Source: Rhodotorula mucilaginosa
Taxonomy: Eukaryota > Basidiomycota > Microbotryomycetes > Sporidiobolales > Sporidiobolaceae
Assembly (NCBI GenBank): GCA_034406715.1
Contig: CP137865.1
Span: 1,302,001-1,366,000 of the forward strand
Direction: 5' to 3'
DNA length: 64,000 nucleotides
A program made the position numbers and the translations under genes. Below, piece after piece: positions 35,529 to 45,763 of the stretch. The notes under the pieces were generated by a model. It was not told the origin of the DNA and did not search any database. It saw only the letters and a program-made list of their open reading frames with translations. Each line of letters opens with the position of its first letter. Within the stretch, counting starts at the first letter, position 1.

Positions 35529-36127
35529 ATGATGATGCAGAGACTCCGACCACTCGCAGCCTCGCTCCGGTTGCGCACTCCGACTTCGGCTGCGTTCGCC
35601 TTTGCTCCCTCGTCCTCGTCGTCCTCGTCCTCACCGCGGTTCTACTCGGCCACCGCCGATCCGTCACCACACGCCGCCGATCAGTTGTCGGCTACACCAC
35701 CCGCGAGTGAGACCGCACCGCCCTATTTCGTCCCGAGAACAGCAGGCGGAGAGTTGGTCAGTCTCCGGTTCCTCTCCCTACTTGGACTCGATTTCTGCGT
35801 TGCTCACCCGAATATGCGCGTGCCTTGCAGCCCGTGTACACCGACATCCGGAACGGCGGCTCGCGAGTCTACACCATCGTCCGCAAGACCCGCGGAGACC
35901 TCAGCGTGCGTCCCCGCAGCCCTCACTGGCATCTTTCCTTCGCCCACCATTTGAGCGAGATGGATGCTGATTTCCTCGGACGATCCGACGCGCAGGCGCT
36001 GCAACGCGACCTCGCCTCGTACTTGACCGACGTCCCCTCGCACGTCAAGCCCGCGGCGGGGCAGATCGTCCTCCGCGGCGACTGGGTCCGCGAGACCAAA
36101 GAGTGGCTCGCCGCCAAGGGGTTCTAA
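35529..36127 (+). CDS. IMG2: Mitochondrial large-subunit ribosomal protein mL49 (Img2)
   Basis: Three exons (35529-35756, 35831-35905, 35996-36127) join in phase into 144 residues. A Ser/Arg-rich mitochondrial presequence (MMMQRLRPLAASLRLRTPTS) precedes the family core PVYTDIRNGGSRVYTIVRKT, RGDLSALQRDLASYL and the C-terminus QIVLRGDWVRETKEWLAAKG. This is the Img2/mL49 fold of the mitoribosome large subunit. The second intron (90 nt) is open in frame, and splicing it out restores the family spacing between GDLS and ALQRDL. Confidence 0.88.
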
Positions 36128-36650
36128 GCGGGTACCCCTCCGGGCCGCCTGTATTTGTACACGTTACTGCAACAACGCATCGCACACACACGATATGTTC
36201 TCGTCCTCGGGCCCAGCATAGCGAGAGGGGGTGCTGTACGTCGAGCGAGAGCGCAGGCTGAAACCATGAAGAAGGCTCGGGCGCTTTCTCGACTTCGGGC
36301 GTCTCCAACCACGAGATGCATTGAATCAATACTGGAATTGCTAGGAGGCGAGAGGGAAGAAAAGCGAAAACGGGAGAGAGAGAGAGAGAGAGAGAGATTA
36401 AGAAGAGAGAGAGAGAGGTGGGTCGGCGGCTGGTGCGCGCGCCATCAGAGGGAGAAACAAAAGGAGAGGCAGGTTTGCGTGTATAAAAGTGTATCGCTGC
36501 TGCAGAATGGGTAATAGGTACAAAGTATGTAAGGGTAAGAGGGGGTGAGAGGAACGTTCCTTGACGGACCGGGTGGTCAAAAACTTTGTGTGCAAAGAGA
36601 GGGAGAGAGAAAGTGTCTATCTCGAGCTTGTAGCGGCACGCCCGTCTGGT
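36128..36650. other. Convergent 3' flank of mL49 and CHS7 with simple repeats
   Basis: This is purine-rich low-complexity DNA between two convergent genes. It includes a (GA)n run at about 36372-36396 and again at 36403-36418. No gene is seen. Confidence 0.6.
36372..36418 (+). repeat. (GA)n microsatellite
   Basis: An uninterrupted GA run of about 25 nt, a short ATTAAGA break, then a second GA run. Confidence 0.9.
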
Positions 36651-38288
36651 TTAGTAGGCCACAGCTCCTGTCTGATCCCCAGGCATCGTGTACGACTCCT
36701 GCATGCACGACATTGCGTTAGTCTCTCCGTTCCCCACTTCGCAGCCAAGCAACCCGCCAAACACAATTCTGCGAGTGAACCACGCACCCAGTCGTCCTCG
36801 GTCACAAACTGCCACGCCGCATAGATCAACCCGATCGTGACCGTCTCGAGCAAAGTCGCGATCCAGCTACTGTCGATCTTGCCATCGGTGCCGGTGCAGA
36901 TCTTGTGCCCGAGCGCGTAGTAGAACGCCTGCGAGGCGATAAAGGCGATCGCGGCGCCGAGGAGGGTGACTGTGCGATTCCAACCGTCCTGATGTGTCAG
37001 TTTCGCAGCTCATGCAGGGGGGAGAGGCAGTCGCTGGCGGAACGAAGACGAAGGGAGGGAAAAACGCACAGAGGGGCTTCTTTTCGCGCAAGACGCGGAT
37101 CACGACACCCGCCTGGATGATGAAGTAGATCGCGGCGGCAGCGGCGGGCCAGATGATGGTCAAGACAAAGAGCCAGTTGTTGTTCAGGCTCGAGGCCGGG
37201 CTCGAGCGGAAGTAGTTGGTGATGGTCAAAGCCGTGTCGGCCGCGATGTAGCCACTTCCGACGGTGAAGATGATGCCGAAGATGAACATGGGCTGTGCAG
37301 GAGTGTCGGGTTAGCTTTCAATAGCTGTGAGCGTCTCCTAGCGGCGCAGGCTGCTTACGATGAGCGAGAAGAGGGTGCCGTCTTCGACGATCTGGAGTGA
37401 CAAGAACGCGCACCACACGAGGACCCAGAAGAGCCCCACGAGCAGACCGGTATGCACCGCCGTCACCCTGTAGTCTCGTAACTCGTCAGCGAAACGAGAT
37501 TGGCCGTAGATCGCAATGGGAGAGCTGACCAGGAGATTGCGAGCGAGCCTTGGCGGAGCAGGCCCGAGTTGTCGGCGAGTTGTGCGCCCTGGACGAGGGC
37601 GTACATGAGGAACAGGATCGTGTACTCGATTCGTCCGACGGCGGCTGTTCGTCGGACGGCGGCAGCGGCGAGGGCGACACCGACCAAGACGGCGATTCCG
37701 CAGCTGTCCGATGTGCTTCATCAGCTGTGGTGTCTGTCCCTCACGCTGGATCGCGACGGTACGTACAGGATGAGGTTGGCAATGTTTCCGTAGCGTCCCG
37801 ACACTCCGCCCACGAAGCCAGCCCTGGGGATGAAACAAGACCCGAATCCGCCGACGCCCTGGTTCTTGACGGCCTCTTCAAAGTTGGCTGCCCCGGCGGC
37901 GGGCAAGCCGAGAATGTCGGATGCGGGAGCCGAGACGCCTTCCGGGTTCACGAGCAACTGGCGGAAGAAGAGGTTGCATACCGGCATGGAAGGACTGCGA
38001 GGCGTCGAGCGGGTCATGGGACATTCGAGTGAGGCAACACGAGTCAGTGGGCGCTTCCCAGCGTGTGCACTTGCGAAGCTGCACTTACATATTCCGGCAT
38101 GCCTATCCATCCCCACGGCGTGTCGTATTGCGCCAACGGGGACGGATGCGAATGTGTGAGCCCAAACGTCAGTCGTCGATCTGGAGTTCGTCCGCGCCAA
38201 TGTCTGGGCAACTGCTGCGCCCTCGTCGGGTGCGGGTAGCGAGAGGTGCACGCACATAGTCAAAGTCACCGAATCCAAAGAGGACCAT
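36651..38288 (-). CDS. CHS7: Chitin synthase export chaperone (Chs7 family)
   Basis: Eight exons on the minus strand are 38256-38288, 38089-38102, 37767-37994, 37530-37703, 37359-37467, 37070-37292, an exon to 36788, and 36651-36698. The start MVLFGFGDFDY joins through a 14-nt exon to CRNIPSMPVCNLFFRQL, as expected for Chs7 (GDFxxICE, then CNL). Multi-pass membrane blocks follow: AAVGRIEYTILFLMYALVQG, VTAVHTGLLVGLFWVLVWCA, QIVEDGTLFSLI, WLFVLTIIWPAAAAAIYFII, YALGHKICTGTDGKIDSSW and VTIGLIYAAWQFVTEDDW. It is an ER membrane chaperone needed to export class IV chitin synthase. The junction after REKKPL is unsure: the best in-frame acceptor is an atypical GAG about 62 nt downstream. Confidence 0.88.
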
Positions 38289-38897
38289 GGCTCAAGTGCC
38301 CAAGGGTCGAGTTCGAGGCGACGGAGGAGACGAGGGTCGTCGACGTTGGACGAACACCGATCAGGCAGGTGCGTCCGAGAGGAGGCGGGAGACCTGTTGC
38401 AGGCGTTCTTCTCGCGGTCAGCGTTCGAGTACCCAAGTCTGCGGTGCTCTGCACGAGAGCTCACTTTGGGCCGTAGTGCTGGTTCGTAACTAGCAAGCAG
38501 ATCTACGCTCTCGTGCCCTCGACGCGACGACGTCGGAAAAAACACAACTTCGATCACTTTCCACTCGCAAGACAGTCTGCTTACGAGCTCGATTGCAGGC
38601 AGATACGCCCGTACAGTACAAGCTGGGGCTCTGATACCGCAGCGCAGTGCGCTATGCTTTTGCGAATTCTCCTCCACCAGCAGCTTGAGCCTCTTGATCC
38701 GGCCGAAGAGAAAATTCTCCCCAGTTTCTCCCGCAGCATGCGCAAAAGGTTTGCATTTCGGATGAAGCTCAGTCTGTACAAGCAAAGACAGCACGGAAGA
38801 GATTGGAAGAACGGCATCACTACTCCCGATCGAGGGAATTCCTCGCAGAGCACCCTTCAAGCTCGTCGACGGAGAAGCCCTGCATGAGCCCAGGGGC
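38289..38897. other. Intergenic, CHS7 promoter side
   Basis: These 0.6 kb lie between the 3' end of the MATH-BTB gene and the CHS7 start. No gene or clear site is seen. Confidence 0.5.
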
Positions 38898-41800
38898 TCA
38901 AGCATCTCCTCCTCCGAGACCCTCCCGCAGTCCCGCCCCCGCTGCCGACGCTCCCAGCGCGATTCCGGTCTCGGTTGCGCGCCCTCCGCCACCAGACGAC
39001 CGTGTGCCACCGCCGTTCGAGGCCGACGGAGGAAGCGCAGGCGGGATCTTGACTTCGAGGTTCTGCACGATCTCGAACCAGACGTCTTCGAAACCGGGGA
39101 AGCGAGACGTGCGGAGGTAGTCGAAGACGGTGCGCATCTGGGCCGACGAGCGGACCTCGTTCTGCGGAGGAGGGAGACGAAGACCACTCAGCGCTCGGAC
39201 AAGCTCGAGTGCGGACAATCAGGCGTGCAGAACGACGATCGACGTACCCACTTGTCGAGGAGATATGCCACTTCGACGCGGCGGACTTCGTCGAACCGCG
39301 TCGAGAACGATCCAAACACCTCGTAAACGATCTGCGTTGGCCGTGCACGCGCGTGGTCAGTCAGGGACAGCAGGTAACACGTCGGTTCGTTTTGGGGAGA
39401 ACCGGAGAAAGAGACAAACATTCTGGGGTGTCAGGGACTGCACAATGTGCTCGTATGCCCGTTCTTTCAACTCGGCGAGACCCATCTTGTCCGCGAGCCG
39501 GTAGATCGCCTTGGCCGAGCACGGTCCCGCAGCCTGTCCTGGGCCGATCCCAGCACTCGATGCTTGTTGCTGCGGACTATGAGCGACCAAGAAGGCACGC
39601 CGAGACGGCCACGGGAAGAGCTGGTCCGTCGCGACAGCGTGGTCGCGCGCGGCGTAGTAAGTGGATGCGAGCGGAGCAAACTGGATCGAATCGGTGTAGA
39701 GGTAATGGAGCAAGCCGCGGAAAGTCGAATACCTGGTGCGCGGGAGTGTGAGCCGGACAAACTGGGACAAGTGGGTACAAGGAGGACAGAAAAAGAAATC
39801 ACGCTGCATCGGTCACGACAACCTCGAACCGGGGTCGATCGTCGACCGGTCTGCTCCTGGCCCTCTTTGGCATGCTTGAGCCCTGACGCTTCGGGCGCAA
39901 ATTGGGCTTGACCGGCGAAGGCGGCGCACTGCTCGCGTCCACGTAGCGGCTTGTGCGCGAGCCGGCATCGTTTGCACCCGTATCTGCAAGCTCGCCTTCC
40001 GTATCGGAAGCGTCTTCTGCCCGCTCGGTGCGGACACTGTCTTGTCGCTGCATGGGCGGCGTCGAAGGAGGCGGAAGGTCTGCCTGCCGTTCGTCGTCTG
40101 ACAAGGCGGCCGACGAAGTGCGGGAGCGCGCCGGCGCGTCGAGCAACGAGCGCGAGCGCTGCAGTGGTGCGTCGGGCGGAGCGGACGATATCGGCGCCGA
40201 GTGCGTCGCCGAGACGGGCGCGGGTGCCATCCGTGGCGTGCCGGTAACGGTGTGGACAACGTCGCCTTCAGCCTCTTCGGACGACGACGCGGGCTCGTCG
40301 TCTTCCTCTTCCCCCGAGTCGTCGTCCTCGTCCCAACCAAGGTCAGAGTCGTCCTCTCCCTCTGCACTCGAGTCGATCCCGTACTCGGGTTCGCCCTCGT
40401 CCTCGAGTTCGCGAATCGTATGCGCAGCTGGAGGACGCTGGGAGCTGGACGCGCGAGCAGCGATGGAAAAAGTCGACTCGTTGAAGCCCGAGTTGAACAC
40501 TGCGTGGCGGGAGCGTCAACGTCAGCGCAGAAGTGACGAGAGAACAATGCGCGGCCCGGCGATCAGATTACGCACTGTCATCAAAGTATTCACTCCGTCC
40601 CGCTAGCACCTTCTTGGCAGCAAAGAGCCGCTTCTCGCGCTTGCGCTTCTGCGGTCGCCCATGCGGATCGGGCCCGTCTCGCTCCGGCTTGATGCGAAAG
40701 ACCACGTCCGAATAGTCCGGATCGTCAAACAGGGATGCGTATGCCGAGATGAGCGTTTTCGGGACGAGGAGATGCGGCAGAGGCGGACTCGTAGGCAGAC
40801 TCGGCGCGGATACAATCGTGCAAATGATGAGAAAGGCATCCTGGGGATGCGGAGACCGTGGGTCAGAGGGAGTGACGCCTTTGTTTCGCGCGCACGCCAC
40901 GTACCGATGACCGCGTGCTCGGATTGTTGTAAAACGCCTCGCTCCGCTTCCAAAAGCTCTGGTAGCCCCAGTTGCGGGTCTTGTGCGTGAAATGGTGCTC
41001 GTCCGCTTCGAGCTGTTTGAACGTAACCCTGCGATCAACCGAGCGAGCCTGACGGACCGAAGTCGGGTCAGAAACAAACCGAATACTGTCCGAAGCGAAG
41101 AGACCTATGTACCTCGAACGTGAACTTGAAGTGGCCGTCGCGCTTCCACGGCATGCGGTCCTTCTCCTTGCCGCCGTCCTTTCCGAGGCGGGCATCGCTC
41201 GATCCCGAACCGGGCAGCGTCGTCGACAAGTCGGGCTTCTCGGACAGGGCGCGCTCCTTTTCGGCTTCGGTCGGTTCGCAAGACAGGTAGAGCGAGACGT
41301 ACTGCTCGTGACCGGAGTTCTGCGGCGGGTCGCGACTGATACAAGGTCAGTTGGAGTGAGTGACTCGGGCCTGGGCGGGAAGCGGCAAAGTCGGGAGTGA
41401 CACGCACCGGATACAGGAAGATCTGCCACCGCGACTGATCAAACAAAGGAGACTGTGTGCCACAGCAGAGTCTCAGCCAAGGTGATACTATATAGAAAGA
41501 GGCGGGCTTTCTCGGCCCTCGACTGACCTTGATACACTTTGACTTGGCGTCCCCTTTGGTCGCGTCGAAGAGAGTGCGTAAGTTGGTGACCTTCCATTCA
41601 AGCTGGACCTGTATTCGTGCGCTCAGCGTGCAGCTGTGTGTCAGCGGGTACCTCATGGAGCTGCCCGAGTGGGGCGGCAGGACGGCGATGAGAAATGGGG
41701 ACCCTTTGCCGCGAAGGGGAGACGCACAGAGCGGGTCTCGAGCACCTCAGAAGTCTCTAGCGAAGGCGTGCCGAGCATCTTTGAACCGCACGACGGTCGA

Positions 41801-42056
41801 GTCGGTGACAGTGAGAGGCCTCGACGACGTCGACTCGCTCCGACGCCGTCGCTTCAAGTTGTTTTCTCTCGCTCATTTGCAGCTGGAGAACACCTCACCT
41901 TATCGTGCTGCGCCGCTCGTACCACTCATCGTAAGCGATGCTGACTGCCTGCGAACTTCTTCCGACGAGGCAGATCGTCACGCCGACCGTCGCTGCTTGC
42001 TGGCTCGGGCTGAACTTGACTATCAAATCGCCTGCTGGGTGCTTCTGAAGCTGCAT
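38898..42056 (-). CDS. MATH-BTB protein with a long acidic insert (putative Cul3 adaptor)
   Basis: A multi-exon minus-strand gene. The proposed start MQLQKHPAGDLIVKFSPSQQ leads to VSIAYDEWYERRSTI, then VQLEWKVTNLRTLFDATKGD, SRWQIFLYP, HEQYVSLYLSCEPTEAEKER, GHFKFTFEV and HHFTHKTRNWGYQSFWKRSE, which together resemble a MATH (TRAF-like) domain. The BTB part reads SAYASLFDDPDYSDVVFRIK, KRLFAAKKVLAGRSEYFDD, then after a roughly 210-residue acidic Ser-rich insert RPRFEVVVTDAA, YSTFRGLLHYLYTDSIQFAP and AKAIYRLADKMGLAELKERA. A C-terminal tail ends LREGLGGGDA. MATH-BTB proteins link substrates to Cullin-3. The 5' exons are less certain; an alternative start is the ATG at 41778. Confidence 0.75.
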
Positions 42057-42305
42057 TGACACCAAAGCAGAACGTCGAAGCAGCTGCATGCAAGTTTGCC
42101 CTTTCCCCAAGGTTTGGAACGCTCCGCGCTTGGGCCCCTTGGCCTCTCGGCATCGAACGAAGTCCACCGCGGACAAGCCGAAGCCGGGACAACGCAGATC
42201 GAGGGTGCTGGCGGTTCGTCCTGCGATGTTCTTGCTTCCGCTACGTCTCCTGTGACGGCCTGGGCACTTGATTTGCTGCTCCCCGGCTCGTCGATGGATC
42301 ATCTA

Positions 42306-43527
42306 GCCCATCAACTATCCGGATCTGATCAAGTCGATCCAGTCGGCGCCGCTCGTCACGTTGGAGGCGCAAGAGGCACAGGCCCGCCTTTACTTTGTGA
42401 GCCCCTTCACAGACCATGGCCTAATGCAAATCTCTGACCGTGTTGTGCTGCAGTTTCCCGAGATTTGTCACGGAGAGGAACACTCGCCCGACGCCAAAGA
42501 GGATCTCCACGCGCTGCTGCGACACATTGACAACTTCCTGCAGCGCCTGACACTTGGCATATCGGCTGCCCATCCTCGGCAAGAAGAGTGGACAACTGCG
42601 CACTACCGTGAGCTCCCTGCCCTGACTGGATCACCCATGGGCGCCGGATCAGGTACGGAGTTTTGCTCTGGTCTCCTGTTCACCCTCCAGTTGCCGCGAG
42701 CTGATGTCTCAAAAGCAGCGATAGATCCACTCCGTCTCAAGCTGCCTGCCCTCGGTCTACAGATCTTCACGGACTCAATCTCGGTCCATGGCGAGGGTCG
42801 GCAGGAAGCCATCCTCTACAATAAAGATCTTAAATCGATCTTACTGGACAAGAACGATGGTTTTGCTGGACCAGCTTGTATCCGCATAGCCGAGCTTACC
42901 CGAACTGGTCTGAGGTACAGTTGGCCGCCCGTCCTGTACGAAAAGGCCCGCGTCGGATGGGCAGGGCCGGATCCAGCATGCAGTGTCTGGCTTGAAGATG
43001 ACACTGGGCAGAGAATGACGCGTGAGTGTGCATGACAAACATGAGGATATGACTGTTCCTCACAGGGCCTTCGAAGACATGCAGTGATTGGTCAACACAA
43101 AAGAGGTCGGCCCGAAAACCGTTATTCGGTTCGCCTGCGTCAACTCAACGCTGTTGAGCACCTGACACAGCGTGAACCGGGGCACCCAGCCGAGTGGCTA
43201 GTTGAGTTTGTGCGCCATGACCCAGACTCACATAGCGGCCTTGCAGAGGCGGCGATGTTTTTCCTTGTTCTGGAGTATGGTCTCGTTATTCATGATCCCA
43301 CCCCTTTTGTGCCCGTGCCGCGACCCGATGGCCCTACCGTCGCGCTGGGGTCGCCGCGGTCCACCAAATCTACTTCCGGGTGCCCAACAAAGCCGGGTGT
43401 CGAGAAGCACCGCGCCCGCCTACCCGCCGCTACCTTGTTTCATCCACAATCTAGGCCTTCAGCCCCCGCTCCAGCTCCGCCACTACGTCGTCTTGCACCC
43501 AAGACTCCCCATATCTGGCTCGTGTAA
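42306..43527 (+). CDS. Uncharacterised protein, inverted paralog A
   Basis: The three supported exons are about 42306-42396, 42454-43021 and 43085-43527, all in phase. Sequence blocks include VTLEAQEAQARLYF, FPEICHGEEHSPDAKEDLHA, LLRHIDNFLQRLTLGISAAH, FAGPACIRIAELTRTGLRYS and HPAEWLVEFVRHDPDSHSG. Paralog B on the other strand has the same two introns at the same places and the same block order (FFEIFHGQEGE, FLQEIDDFLQVLTLGIS, KFAGPACIRAADQSR, QPAKWLVKFIRCW), so both are real genes of one family. The C-terminus of A is longer and Pro-rich. No known domain is seen. The first exon or exons upstream of 42306 are not found. Confidence 0.62.
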
Positions 43528-43991
43528 AGTAGCCTGGGAACATGAGCATGGGTACTTTTTTGTCTTTCTCATGCCGTGTTCTCCCGCAGCACTCATGTTC
43601 TTGCTTTCCGCGCTCCCTGAGTGTCTTTCACTCAGAGATTCCTAAGACCTACCACTCTAGAAATACATAAGGAAGCATTTCCATTGACGCTCGCCACGTG
43701 GAGGAGCTTGAAAAAGGTACAGAGATCCTCCTGACCCGGCTGAGCTTGCCAGACGAGGTGGTTCTGCACATGGTCTGAATGAGTTCAGAAGAGTATGAGC
43801 TGTAATCGGACACCCTGTCTCACGTCGCGCTGGCGAGTTGGACGCTTGAAGGACTCAGAAAAAGAAGGGAAAACCCAAAGAAACAACTTGCAGCAAGCTT
43901 ACTGAGCCAAGGCGACAAGATTTAGACTTTTTGGGATTTCAGGAAGCAATTTGCTATATATGTGTGCATTAAGACCTGGATTTCTACTGGA
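43528..43991. other. Spacer between convergent paralogs
   Basis: This is the 3' flank of both inverted copies. It is AT-richer than its surroundings and no gene is seen. Confidence 0.55.
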
Positions 43992-45338
43992 TTAGGTCCG
44001 CGCTACAGGATGGAAAGGTGCCGGAGGCTCGAGATGATACTCCAAAGTGAGGCAAAAGCTTGCACCATCCGCGTAAGTAAAGGGGGAGTTCGGGTCTGCC
44101 GGATCTGTTTGCCAGCAGCGGATAAATTTGACCAACCACTTGGCTGGCTGCCCCAGTTGAGGCGCGGTCTGGTGCGCGACAAGGTCATATTGCTGCAGCC
44201 GGACCCGGTACAAGTTTCCGATTGGACTCTGGACTGTAGGGCACAAAGTGTCAGTCCGGCAGGAAGGTTGTAATGCCTCGTGAGCACACTCACAGGTAAT
44301 GAGATTTCTGTGGATATCCTTCAGCCAGACATGCCACGCTCCGTCCGGGTGAAATTCTTCATCGCACCACCTCTTTGTCCAAAGTGCCATTGGCCAAAAG
44401 GGCCGCAGAACGTGATGTCTGCTCTGATCTGCAGCGCGAATGCAAGCTGGTCCAGCAAACTTAGTACTGACAAAGTCCGCGTGTATGTCAAGATCTTTTT
44501 GGTAAAGGAAGATCTCCATCTCAGTGTGGAGCCCTTCAGCTATGCATGTCTGCAGGCGAAGGGCAGGCAGTATGACGCGGAGCGGACCTCGCACTATATG
44601 CTCAGAATTAGTCCTTGTTACAGCGATTGTTTGAAAGCAGAGAAACGGCTTACCTGTGGCGTTCCCCTCCTCCAAGAGGCCAATGTGGGCAGCAGGCAGC
44701 TTGCGATAGCAGGCAGTTGTTATTGACTCATCTTCTGGTTTGTCAGCAGATATGCCCAGCGTCAAGACCTGCAAGAAGTCATCGATCTCTTGCAGAAAGG
44801 TGTAAAATCGATCTCGGACGTCGCTCTCGCCTTCTTGTCCGTGAAAGATCTCAAAGAACTGCGAGGAGAAAAGATTGGTCAGAGATTGCACTCAAAGCAT
44901 GCGTTTCTTCCAAGCACTTACAAATATGCCGCGAGCGTTTGCCGTCACCCTAGCGGCTTGGTCCTCTGGTGAAAGACCAGGCGGCATTCGAGGAATTGGA
45001 GCTTGAAATGGTATCGTCGGCATCAGAAAGCAAGCAGGCAGAGCGGGATCGGCGAGGGCAGCAGCAGAGCAAGCACGCCGTGGACGGGAGGAAGAGAAAG
45101 GAACATGTCCTGACAGACGATGGCGTTATGCGCTCAGGCCAGCTCAAGAGCGAGAGGCGATCCGCGGACTTCCCGAGTCTGCCGCGAGATCCTTCGCCCA
45201 CCGATCGGGGACGCCCGTTTTATTGGATCGAGCTGAGCGCTCGTACCACTGCTCATATTTAAAGCAGCAGCTCACGCTGACTTTGTGTGCCTTGCACACC
45301 AAGCCAGCGGTTTCCACATCAAGATCCAAAGCAGCCAT
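43992..45338 (-). CDS. Uncharacterised protein, inverted paralog B
   Basis: The supported exons are 43992-44233, 44294-44858 and a short one ending at the GTAAGT donor at 44921, joined in phase. A likely first exon (from the ATG at 45338) reads MAALDLDVETAGLVCKAHKV then SVSCCFKYEQWYERSARSNK; how it joins the next exon is not resolved. KYEQWYERS recalls AYDEWYERRS at the start of the neighbouring MATH-BTB protein, which hints at a shared N-terminal module. The middle part (PPGLSPEDQAARVTANARGI, then FFEIFHGQEGESDVRD) aligns with paralog A throughout. No function can be assigned. Confidence 0.6.
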
Positions 45339-45763
45339 CCTCCGTGTGGGCCCCTGACTAGGGTGATGCCTCCACGGGAGTGCCTGCAGCGCATGTTTGC
45401 ATCATTATGCTCTGCATCTGTCGGTGTCCGAACACACGTGTGTTGCTGAGGTGGCGAGAAGAGCGCCAAGCTGGCAAGCGTTGCAAAGCGCAAAAAGCAA
45501 CGCATCCGCACTCGACGAAGTCGCGGGAAAAGTCGCCGGCAGTCTGTCTGTCTCTTCTGCGCACGCGTGCTTAGCTTAGGTACCTTCCAGGTCCTCAGAC
45601 AGCGGAATCCCAATGCAGCGCGAGGGAAACCGAGGGTTCGTCCGCTTGATTTCGATCTGGACTGCTGTTCAATCTCTCGCTCGGCTCGGCCGGGACGACC
45701 CCCGCGAGCTTCAACAACGCGCTCAACAACATCTCTCTCGTGCAACATAGACACTCCGTAGAC

